Source: Flavobacterium sp. (lineage in GTDB: Bacteria > Bacteroidota > Bacteroidia > Flavobacteriales > Flavobacteriaceae). Taken from it: DNA of 6,498 bases. Where the stretch lies: NCBI GenBank assembly GCA_024709705.1, contig JANJWE010000068.1, positions 1-6,498 on the forward strand. The letters are read 5' to 3'. The notes beneath the pieces are model-generated. The model was not told the DNA's origin and made no database searches. It saw only the letters and a list, made by a program, of their open reading frames with translations. This document shows positions 1-5,887 of this stretch, piece after piece (position 1 is the stretch's first letter; every line of letters begins with the position of its first letter). The translations under genes and the position numbers were made by a program.

Positions 1-2439
1 TCAATTACAGATGCAAGTAATGGTTATGAATACTATATTTCTACAATCAATACTCCTCCAACAGCTCAAACAACTCCTTCTGGAAGTGTAGGAGCGGGAC
101 AACTTTCTGTTACAATTTCTGATTTAACACCTAGAACAATATATTACGTTTGGGTAAGAAGTAATTGTGATTCTGAAGTAAGTGACTGGTCTTTAACACG
201 CGGTACTTTTGAAACTGAGTGTGACCCTCCACTTTTAGATTCTACTACCCCAGGCTCTGTATGTGGTGAAGGAAGCGTTCAATTAGCAGCTTCGTCTTCT
301 ACAGGTATTGTTAGATGGTATGCTAATGCGGTTGGTGGTCTACCTTTATTTACAGGCGAGAATTTTACAACACCTACCTTAACACAAACTACCTCGTTTT
401 GGGCTGAATCAACTGTAGGACCGCAACAAACTTCTGGAAAATTAGCTCCACCTTCAACAGCTACAGGAAGTACACTTACCAATTGGGGAATTGTTTTTAA
501 TGCAACGGAGTCCTTTAAACTTGAATCGGTTTCTGTTTACTCTACTTCGGCAGGGACTTTAGACATTAAAATTACAAATTCAAGTTTGACAGAAATTTAT
601 GCAACAGGTAATGTTCCAATTGCCGCAGGAGGTACAACAACTCCGAATATCATTCCAATTAACTTTAATTTACCTGCGGGTAATGGATATAGAATTTTAG
701 TTAAATCCTCTTCAGGAGTTAACTTAATTAGAGACGGTGTGTCATTAGCCTTCCCTTATGTTGGAACCGATGGTGTAGTTACTGTAACTTCATCAGAGTG
801 GGGTGGAACTACCACATCTACCTATTATTATTTTTATGATTTAAAATATTCAACCGGATGTTCTTCAGATAGAGTTGAAGTTGTAGCTACAGTTAGTGCT
901 GCACCTCAATTGGCATTAAGTAGTTCATCGGCTGAAATTTGTCCCGGTTTTTCAACCCCGGCAGTTACTTTAACATCAGGTCAAGTCGATTACGATACAT
1001 TCCAATGGTCTCCTTCAACAGGAGTTTCCGGTAATTCAGTTGACGGTTGGGTTTTTGCTCCAACTACAACAACTACATATACATTAAATGCTTCACAAAC
1101 TACCGGAAGTTTATGTCAAGCTTCATCTACATTTACAGTAAATGTTAATTTAGAACCGGTTATTACAGTTTCTAATGCCGAGATTTGTCAAGGTAGTTCA
1201 GCCAATTTAACAGCTAATGTAATTACTACAGCTACTATTGGAACTGCAGAAACGTTAACTTCTGCTACAACACAGCCAACAGCTTTCTGTAACCGATGGG
1301 ATCAATATTGGAACCAAACTATATTTACTGCTGCAGAATTACAAGCGGCTGGTCTTTCTGCTGGAACCATTAATTCTATTACTTATAATATTACAACTTT
1401 AGGTTCGGGTACAAATGTTACGAATTTCTCAATTCGTATCGGAACTACAAATGATGCCACAATTAGTGCATTCCAAACCACAGGTTTAAGTGTCGTTTAT
1501 GGTCCTGCAACTTACAATCACGCTATTGGATTTAATACAATTGTTTTTGATACTCCTTATGTTTGGGATGGTATTTCTAATATTATTCTTGACGTGCGTC
1601 AAGATGGAGAAGATTCAACCAATAATGCCATAACTTATTTTACGGCTACGGCTCAGCCTATGACTATCTCGGCGATTACCAGCGTAGATAGTGCCGTAAA
1701 TACTTTGCAAAATTTAGTTCAAGCTGGAACAGCTGTACCATCAACTTCTTTACAAAGGTTAAATGTTATATTTGAAGGAACCGGAGACGCTTCAACAGTT
1801 AATTGGTTGTGGACTCCTGGAGATTTTACTACTTCTACAATAGCTGTTTCTCCTTCTGCTTCTACAAGTTATACCGTTAGAGCTACAAATCCTTCTACCG
1901 GTTGTTTCAAAGAACAAGTTGTTTTGGTTACGGTTAATACCGTTGATGCTCCAACCGGAGAATCTAATCAAGCTTTCCAAGTTGACGATTTAGCAGACGC
2001 TACTATTGCTGATTTGGTTGTAACCGGTAATGATGTAGAATGGTATGCCTCAGAGGCCGATGCTTTAAGCGGAAATAATGCTTTAATCGTTACAACGCAA
2101 TTAGAAAACGGTCAAACCTATTATGCTGTTCAAACCTCAGTTCAAGGTTGTAGAAGTGCTAGTTTTGCTGTAACCGTAACCGTAACTTTGGGAGCTAATT
2201 CATTTGATTTAGCCGGATTGAAATATTATCCAAACCCGGTAACTAATGTTCTTCAAGTAGAATATACTGCTCCTATTGTATCTTTGGAATTGTATAACAT
2301 GATAGGTCAAAAAGTTTCTTATCAAAATGTAAATGCTCTTCAAGGTTCATTAGATATGAGTAAATTACCAACCGGAACTTATTTTGTAAAAGTTCAAACG
2401 GAAAATGCTTCAAAAACTATCAAAATAGTGAAAAACTAA
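1..2439 (+). CDS. Large secreted Ig-like/FN3 multidomain protein with T9SS type A C-terminal sorting domain (5' partial)
   Basis: The reading frame is open from base 1, so 812 residues are visible and the N-terminus and signal peptide lie outside the window; the first in-frame TTG (586) is not a real start. Domains, numbered from the first visible residue: end of a fibronectin type III domain (about 1-73, with the typical YYVWVRSNC); Ig-like domain from about 75 (C88, WY at 106-107), interrupted by a beta-rich module (about 140-284) and resuming at GCSSDR (286-291); PKD/Ig-like domain (about 302-383; C314, C372); a third Ig-like domain (385-406 and 596-646; C396, C635) split by a module with the ELQAAGLSAGTINSITYN segment (about 407-593); a fourth Ig-like domain (647-729) that keeps only its C-terminal Cys717; and the T9SS tail (about 735-812) with YYPNPVTNVLQV, LYNMIGQ and LPTGTYFVKV, ending in IKIVKN. 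Known for this tail: the protein is exported by Sec, moved across the outer membrane by T9SS, and attached or released after the tail is cut. Inferred role: cell-surface or secreted adhesin-like protein. No enzymatic domain is visible, and the ligand cannot be deduced. Confidence 0.93.
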   Translation, partial: SITDASNGYEYYISTINTPPTAQTTPSGSVGAGQLSVTISDLTPRTIYYVWVRSNCDSEVSDWSLTRGTFETECDPPLLDSTTPGSVCGEGSVQLAASSSTGIVRWYANAVGGLPLFTGENFTTPTLTQTTSFWAESTVGPQQTSGKLAPPSTATGSTLTNWGIVFNATESFKLESVSVYSTSAGTLDIKITNSSLTEIYATGNVPIAAGGTTTPNIIPINFNLPAGNGYRILVKSSSGVNLIRDGVSLAFPYVGTDGVVTVTSSEWGGTTTSTYYYFYDLKYSTGCSSDRVEVVATVSAAPQLALSSSSAEICPGFSTPAVTLTSGQVDYDTFQWSPSTGVSGNSVDGWVFAPTTTTTYTLNASQTTGSLCQASSTFTVNVNLEPVITVSNAEICQGSSANLTANVITTATIGTAETLTSATTQPTAFCNRWDQYWNQTIFTAAELQAAGLSAGTINSITYNITTLGSGTNVTNFSIRIGTTNDATISAFQTTGLSVVYGPATYNHAIGFNTIVFDTPYVWDGISNIILDVRQDGEDSTNNAITYFTATAQPMTISAITSVDSAVNTLQNLVQAGTAVPSTSLQRLNVIFEGTGDASTVNWLWTPGDFTTSTIAVSPSASTSYTVRATNPSTGCFKEQVVLVTVNTVDAPTGESNQAFQVDDLADATIADLVVTGNDVEWYASEADALSGNNALIVTTQLENGQTYYAVQTSVQGCRSASFAVTVTVTLGANSFDLAGLKYYPNPVTNVLQVEYTAPIVSLELYNMIGQKVSYQNVNALQGSLDMSKLPTGTYFVKVQTENASKTIKIVKN

Positions 2440-2457
2440 TTTCAGATAGTAAGAATA

Positions 2458-2488
2458 GAAAAGCCACCGAAAGGTGGCTTTTTTTTAT
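2458..2488 (+). terminator. Rho-independent terminator of the T9SS-protein gene
   Basis: A perfect 8-bp stem AAGCCACC/GGTGGCTT (2461-2468 and 2473-2480) closes on a GAAA tetraloop and runs into eight T residues (2479-2486). The flanking A residues at 2459-2460 extend the pairing into the T tract. It starts about 20 bp after the stop codon at 2437-2439, as expected for a 3' end. On the opposite strand the hairpin is followed by only four T residues, so it could act weakly in both directions. Confidence 0.93.
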
Positions 2489-2500
2489 TGTTGTTTTTTT

Positions 2501-2602
2501 GGACGTTACCCTCCGCAAGCTACGGGTCAGGCTTTTCGTTGCAAGTCCGCGTTCGTCGTGCCTCCTCTCTGTGGGCTTTTCACTGCAATCCTTAACGCGG
2601 GG
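2501..2602. repeat. GC-rich intergenic element, probably a dispersed Flavobacterium-type repeat
   Basis: About 58% GC by hand count, between flanks of roughly 25-30% GC. The ends carry a short inverted repeat, CGTTA (2504-2508) and TAACG (2593-2597). Inside is an imperfect direct repeat: GGCTTTTCGTTGCAAGTCC (2530-2548) and GGCTTTTCACTGCAATCC (2574-2591). It has no open reading frame of note. The wording (CGTTACCCTCCGC, GGCTTTTC.TGCAA, CCTTAACGC) resembles an intergenic repeat I recall from many Flavobacterium genomes, but that is memory and not a search. It lies between two convergent genes, where an insertion is least harmful. It could be a non-autonomous MITE/REP-like element or encode a structured RNA. 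The stretch 2603-2674 next to it shows nothing recognisable. Confidence 0.6.
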
Positions 2603-2674
2603 AAGAATGAGTAATTAGAAGTTGTATGTTATTCTCAAATGGTTATTTAAATTGTTTAATCAAAACATTGTTTA

Positions 2675-2704
2675 CAAAAAAAACCGAAGCACTAACTTCG
2701 GTTT
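2675..2704 (-). terminator. Rho-independent terminator of the minus-strand M3 peptidase gene
   Basis: Read on the minus strand, AAACCGAAG (2704-2696) pairs over 9 bp with CTTCGGTTT (2689-2681) across a 6-base loop, and a T tract continues to 2675. It lies about 24 bp beyond the M3 stop codon (2730-2728), the expected place for the 3' end of the purK-purE-toxin-antitoxin-M3 series if these genes are co-transcribed. Confidence 0.9.
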
Positions 2705-2727
2705 CAAATATCTAATAATCTAACAAT

Positions 2728-4752
2728 CTATACCAACCCCGCCCTTTTCAACAATGCTTCCACTTTTGGTTCCTGACCTCTAAACTTTTTATACAATTCC
2801 ATCGGCAATTCGGTTCCGCCTTTTGATAGAACATTGTCTTTGAATTTGGTTGCTACTTCCGAATTAAAAATGCCTTTTTCCTGAAAATAAGCAAACGCAT
2901 CGGCATCCAATACCTCCGCCCATTTGTAACTGTAATAACCTGAGGAATAACCCCCTTGAAAAATATGCGAAAACGACGTACTCATGCAATTTTCCTCCAC
3001 ATCCGGATACAAAGAAGTGCCTTCAAATGCCTCTTTTTCAAATGCTTTTACATCGACAATCGTTTGCGATTTTCCGTGATACGCCATGTCTAAAAGTCCA
3101 AAACTCAATTGACGCAAAGTTGCCATTCCTTCTAGGAAACTCGCACTTTCTTTTATTTTTTCAACAAAATGTTGCGGAATCACTTCGCCTGTTAAATAAT
3201 GCTTTGCAAACAAAGCTAAGGCTTCGGGTTCGTAGCACCAGTTTTCCATGATTTGACTTGGTAATTCTACAAAATCCCAATATACCGAAGTTCCGGATAA
3301 ACTCGGATAGGTCGTATTCGCTAGCATTCCATGCAACGCGTGACCAAATTCGTGAAACAATGTAGTCACTTCGTTAAAAGTGAGAAGTGAAGGTTTGGTT
3401 TCCGTTGGTGGCGTAAAATTGCATACAATAGAAACGTGCGGTCTTTCGTTCACCCCATTTTTAATGTATTGAGGTTTAAAAGAGGTCATCCAAGCACCGT
3501 TACGTTTACCTTTTCTAGGAAAAAAATCGGCATAAAAAATAGCCACTAATTCATCTTGAAAATCTAATACTTCAAACGTTTGTACATCGTTGTGGTATTT
3601 GTCAATATCATAAACTTCCTTGAATCTGATTCCGAATAATTTTTCGGCAATCGTAAAAGCACCGTTCAACACATTTTCCAATTTGAAATACGGTTTCAGT
3701 AATTCATCATCCAAACTGAATAATTTTTGTTTCAATTTTTCCGAATAGTAGGCTCCGTCCCATTTTTCTATTTGTTCAATGCCGTCCAATTCTTTCGCAA
3801 AAGCTGTCAATTCGGTAAACTCTTTTTGAGCTGCGGGTTTGGCTTTTTCCAACAAATCATTCAAAAAAGATTTAACTTTATCCGGATGTTGAGCCATTCG
3901 TTCTTCCAAGACAAAATGCGAATGCGATTCATAACCCAATAAATTCGCTCGTTTATGACGTAATTCCACAATGCGTTTCACATTTTCTTTGTTGTCAAAT
4001 TCATTATTTTGGAACGCTTTTTTTCCGGCCGCAATGGCGATTTCTTTTCGCAATTCACGATTGTCTACATAGGTCACAAATGGTAAATAACTCGGAAAAT
4101 CCAACGTAAAAACCCAACCATTCAAACCTTTTGATTTAGCTAAACTCGCGGCCATTTCTTTAGTTCCATCGGGTAATCCTTTTAAATTGGCTTCGTTGGT
4201 AATGTGCAATTGGTAGTTGTTGGTTTCGGCCAAGACATTTTCGCCATACGTTAATTTTAACTTGGCTAATTCGGTGTCAATTTCACGTAATTTCAATTTA
4301 TCTTCTTCCGAAAGTAAAGCTCCATTTCGTGAAAAACCTTTGAATTTTTTATCTAATAAAGTGGCTTGTTCAGTTGTTAAAGTCAGTTTGTCTTTTTGAT
4401 CATAAACCGCTTTCACACGTTTGAACAACTCATCATTCAAGGCAATATCATTGCTGAATTCGGTTAACAAAGGTGAAACTTCCTGAGCAATTTTCTGCAT
4501 TTCATCACAGGTTTCAGCCGAATTCAAATTAAAGAAAATAGAAGATAATCGGTCTAACGTTTCACCGGAATAATCGAGTGCTTCAATTGTATTTTCAAAA
4601 GTTGGAACTTCCGGGTTTTTTATAATAGCATCAATTTCAGCTTTTGCTTGAGCAATCGTTGCTTCAAAAGCCGGTTTATAATCGGCTAATTGTATTTGCG
4701 AAAAAGGTGCGGTGTTGTGTTTGGTTTCGAAATTTTGAGTAAGTGTTTTCAT
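2728..4752 (-). CDS. M3 family zinc metallopeptidase, peptidyl-dipeptidase Dcp / oligopeptidase A type
   Basis: A full-length 674-residue M3 peptidase; family members are about 670-720 residues. M3 enzymes cut short peptides, either internally (oligopeptidase A) or two residues at a time from the C-terminus (Dcp), and so recycle peptides left by larger proteases. The zinc site is complete: H467-E-F-G-H471 in TLFHEFGHALHG, with the third ligand E496 in DFVELPSQ, 29 residues after H467 as in thimet oligopeptidase. The substrate-binding loop is present near the C-terminus as SHIFQGGYSSGYYSY (H596, Y602, Y606, Y609). The N-terminus (PFSQIQLADYKPAFE) aligns by eye with E. coli Dcp, and the HIFxGGY spacing is Dcp-like rather than TOP-like. 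There is no signal peptide or lipobox, so a cytoplasmic location is inferred. The ATG at 4752 is chosen because the family similarity begins just after it. It lies 38 bp downstream of the toxin gene stop; no TAnnTTTG box was seen in that gap, so read-through from upstream is likely. Dcp and oligopeptidase A cannot be separated with certainty by eye, so no symbol is given. Confidence 0.95.
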   Translation of the reverse strand: MKTLTQNFETKHNTAPFSQIQLADYKPAFEATIAQAKAEIDAIIKNPEVPTFENTIEALDYSGETLDRLSSIFFNLNSAETCDEMQKIAQEVSPLLTEFSNDIALNDELFKRVKAVYDQKDKLTLTTEQATLLDKKFKGFSRNGALLSEEDKLKLREIDTELAKLKLTYGENVLAETNNYQLHITNEANLKGLPDGTKEMAASLAKSKGLNGWVFTLDFPSYLPFVTYVDNRELRKEIAIAAGKKAFQNNEFDNKENVKRIVELRHKRANLLGYESHSHFVLEERMAQHPDKVKSFLNDLLEKAKPAAQKEFTELTAFAKELDGIEQIEKWDGAYYSEKLKQKLFSLDDELLKPYFKLENVLNGAFTIAEKLFGIRFKEVYDIDKYHNDVQTFEVLDFQDELVAIFYADFFPRKGKRNGAWMTSFKPQYIKNGVNERPHVSIVCNFTPPTETKPSLLTFNEVTTLFHEFGHALHGMLANTTYPSLSGTSVYWDFVELPSQIMENWCYEPEALALFAKHYLTGEVIPQHFVEKIKESASFLEGMATLRQLSFGLLDMAYHGKSQTIVDVKAFEKEAFEGTSLYPDVEENCMSTSFSHIFQGGYSSGYYSYKWAEVLDADAFAYFQEKGIFNSEVATKFKDNVLSKGGTELPMELYKKFRGQEPKVEALLKRAGLV

Positions 4753-4756
4753 AGTT

Positions 4757-4779
4757 ATTGCGAGGAGCGAAGCAATCTC
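4757..4779. repeat. Short dispersed-repeat-like sequence in the leader of the M3 peptidase gene
   Basis: The segment begins ATTGCGAGGAG and ends GAAGCAATCTC, with 5-bp inverted ends ATTGC (4757-4761) and GCAAT (4772-4776). Sequences of the form ATTGCGAGGAG...GAAGCAATCTC are, from memory, frequent intergenic repeats in Flavobacteria and some other bacteria. It fills most of the 38-bp gap between the toxin stop and the M3 start and ends 4 bases upstream of that ATG. Only this one copy is in the window, so its repeat status is not shown by the sequence itself. Confidence 0.45.
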
Positions 4780-4790
4780 ATTCCGTATTT

Positions 4791-5078
4791 TTATAATTTA
4801 AAATTTTCAAAATCTTGGTAGGTATTCCAAAAACGAAGTAATTCTAATTGATTGGAATTGATTTTATAATAAAGTGTAATATGTTTTGTAATCACTACTT
4901 TATGAACATTCTTATAATGAGTTGAAATAAATTCAACATTTTTCTGTGTTAATAGTTGAATGGTTTCCTCTACTTTTTCAATAAAGTTGAGCGTTACCTG
5001 AAATGACCATTCTGCGTCCAAATAATCAATATTTTGCCAATAGTCTTTTTTAGCTTGTGGAGACCAAATGACATTCAT
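4791..5078 (-). CDS. ParE/RelE-family toxin of a type II toxin-antitoxin pair
   Basis: 95 residues, the usual size of ParE/RelE-fold toxins. It starts MNVIWSPQAKKDYWQNIDYL, matching the family opening (a beta strand, then a W-S-x-x-A-x-x-D helix and the IxxYL segment), followed by a second helix (about 22-45) and a beta-rich C-terminal half with HKVVITKHITLYYKI (59-73) and LELLRFWNTYQ (78-88). Known family actions are gyrase poisoning (ParE) or ribosome-dependent mRNA cleavage (RelE); the sequence does not say which applies here. Its ATG follows the antitoxin stop directly (TAAATG), so translational coupling is likely. The gene is very AT-rich (4801-5040 is about 27% GC by hand count). Relatives I remember have Arg at the positions of H59 and Y87 (NVRK, FWDTRQ), so this copy may be diverged or weakened; that is recollection and not an alignment. 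Confidence 0.85.
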   Translation of the reverse strand: MNVIWSPQAKKDYWQNIDYLDAEWSFQVTLNFIEKVEETIQLLTQKNVEFISTHYKNVHKVVITKHITLYYKINSNQLELLRFWNTYQDFENFKL

Positions 5079-5312
5079 TTATTTAAAATATTTTGAATAC
5101 CGATTTTTGGTTTCTTCCATCACCATATTATGAGGAATTCCTTCCTTGTTTTCAAGTGAAACAATGGCTTCATCAATTGCTTTTTTTTGATTTTCAGTCA
5201 AAGTAGATTTGGATTGAACCAAATGAATAATTTCTTCAATCAATTCAGGATTTTCGAGGTCCAAGATAACCTTTGCCAGTTCTATTTTTGAAGTTTTAAT
5301 ATCCATATTCAT
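5079..5312 (-). CDS. Small antitoxin-like protein paired with the ParE/RelE toxin
   Basis: 77 residues from the ATG at 5312; a second ATG two codons later (5306, giving MDIKTSKIELAK) is equally possible, and an in-frame TTG at 5321 is less likely because it overlaps the promoter-like box. The protein is charged and predicted by eye to be largely helical. The N-terminal part, MDIKTSKIELAKVILDLENPELIEEIIHLV, resembles openings of small Bacteroidota proteins encoded upstream of ParE toxins. The C-terminal part (LTENQKKAIDEAIVSLENKEGIPHNMVMEETKNRY) resembles the short helix-plus-G-x-x-H-x-x-V-M segment of addiction-module antitoxins, where it would wrap the toxin. I see no clear ribbon-helix-helix, HTH or AbrB DNA-binding domain, so autoregulation is uncertain. 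The antitoxin role is inferred mainly from gene order, size and abutment with the toxin. No named family is assigned. Confidence 0.75.
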   Translation of the reverse strand: MNMDIKTSKIELAKVILDLENPELIEEIIHLVQSKSTLTENQKKAIDEAIVSLENKEGIPHNMVMEETKNRYSKYFK

Positions 5313-5318
5313 TTTTAT

Positions 5319-5326
5319 CAAAGATA
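5319..5326 (-). promoter_or_regulatory. Candidate Bacteroidota -7 promoter box for the toxin-antitoxin genes
   Basis: On the minus strand, TATCTTTG (5326-5319) fits the Bacteroidota -7 consensus TAnnTTTG exactly. It lies between the purE stop codon (5330-5328) and the antitoxin ATG (5312). No TTTG -33 element was found at the usual 17-23 bp spacing; the nearest TTTG is about 28 bp upstream. A start site a few bases downstream would give an almost leaderless mRNA. The octamer may occur by chance in AT-rich DNA. Confidence 0.4.
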
Positions 5327-5327
5327 A

Positions 5328-5813
5328 TTATTTTTTCAATCCTTCCGAAGCTTTCAAAACCGCTTCTTTCAAACTTTCTTTATAAAAAACAATTTTATCC
5401 AACACACATTTATCGTGACTTCCAATAATTTGTGCTGCTAAAATTCCGGCATTTTTGGCTCCGTTCAAAGCGACTGTTGCTACCGGAACACCACCCGGCA
5501 TTTGCAAAATTGACAAAACCGAATCCCAACCATCAATTGAATTACTGGATTTCACCGGAACGCCAATCACAGGTAACGGCGACATCGAAGCGACCATTCC
5601 CGGTAAATGGGCCGCACCACCGGCTCCGGCAATAATCACCGAAATGCCACGTGTGTGAGCATTTTTGCTGAACTCAACTAATTTTTCAGGTGTTCGGTGA
5701 GCCGAAACAATATCCACTTCGGTTTCAATATCAAATCCTTTTAAGATGTCGATGGCTTCCTGCATGACCGGCATGTCGGATATACTTCCCATTATGATGG
5801 CTACTTTGCTCAT
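5328..5813 (-). CDS. purE: N5-carboxyaminoimidazole ribonucleotide mutase (class I PurE)
   Basis: Catalyses the rearrangement of N5-CAIR to CAIR in de novo purine synthesis, using the product of PurK. The 161-residue length is normal for class I PurE. Diagnostic motifs are all present: MGSISDMPVM (8-17; S10 and D13 correspond to E. coli S16 and D19), SAHRTP (37-42; H39 corresponds to the acid/base H45), AGAGGAAHLPGM (62-73), LPVIGVPV (80-87) and SILQMPGGVPVATVAL (101-116). The adjacent purK supports the bacterial two-enzyme route rather than the class II AIR carboxylase. The ATG at 5813 is preceded by an A-rich leader (AAACAAAAAAAACA) and no GGAGG-type site, as usual in Bacteroidota. It starts 62 bp after the purK stop. 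About 47% GC over 5401-5760, higher than its downstream neighbours. Confidence 0.98.
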   Translation of the reverse strand: MSKVAIIMGSISDMPVMQEAIDILKGFDIETEVDIVSAHRTPEKLVEFSKNAHTRGISVIIAGAGGAAHLPGMVASMSPLPVIGVPVKSSNSIDGWDSVLSILQMPGGVPVATVALNGAKNAGILAAQIIGSHDKCVLDKIVFYKESLKEAVLKASEGLKK

Positions 5814-5887
5814 TGTTTTTTTTGTTTCAGGTTTAAGGTTTCAAGTTAATTCGGTTTAACTGCCAACTGCGACTGTCAACTGCGACT
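5814..5887. repeat. Degenerate 7-bp repeat array between purK and purE
   Basis: On the minus strand three contiguous heptamers ACTTGAA, ACCTTAA and ACCTGAA (5846-5826) are followed by an A tract leading to the purE ATG. Upstream of them, CAACTGCGACT on the plus strand occurs twice with a 13-bp period (5864-5874 and 5877-5887), with AACTGCC/AACTGCG-like units around it. The array covers the end of purK, including its stop codon (5878-5876), and most of the 62-bp gap to purE. No TAnnTTTG box or terminator was seen here, so purK and purE are probably co-transcribed. Confidence 0.65.

Noticed and set aside
586..588. TTG as a start codon for the left-hand gene
   Set aside because: The same frame is open without interruption back to base 1 and encodes FN3 and Ig-like sequence, so this TTG is an internal Leu codon.
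279..1980. Minus-strand open frames at 279-482 and 1792-1980 opposite the T9SS gene
   Set aside because: They lie in the complement of Thr/Ser-rich repeat coding sequence, with no family features or leader signals.
2170..2187. Short tandem GTAACC/GTAACT repeat
   Set aside because: It is three in-frame units coding for alternating Val-Thr in a beta strand, which is ordinary for this kind of protein and too short to call a repeat locus.
2440..2727. A hidden small gene or tRNA in the convergent intergenic region
   Set aside because: No cloverleaf, no TTCGANTC-type T arm and no open frame with coding character was found; the content is explained by two terminators and the GC-rich element.
3027..4399. 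Three plus-strand open frames of 60-74 codons opposite the M3 peptidase gene
   Set aside because: They are antisense to well-conserved peptidase sequence, rich in Phe/Leu/Ser as expected of shadow frames, and match no family.
5432..5658. Two overlapping plus-strand open frames opposite purE
   Set aside because: Both lie fully within purE on the other strand, have no recognisable motif and reflect the higher GC content there.
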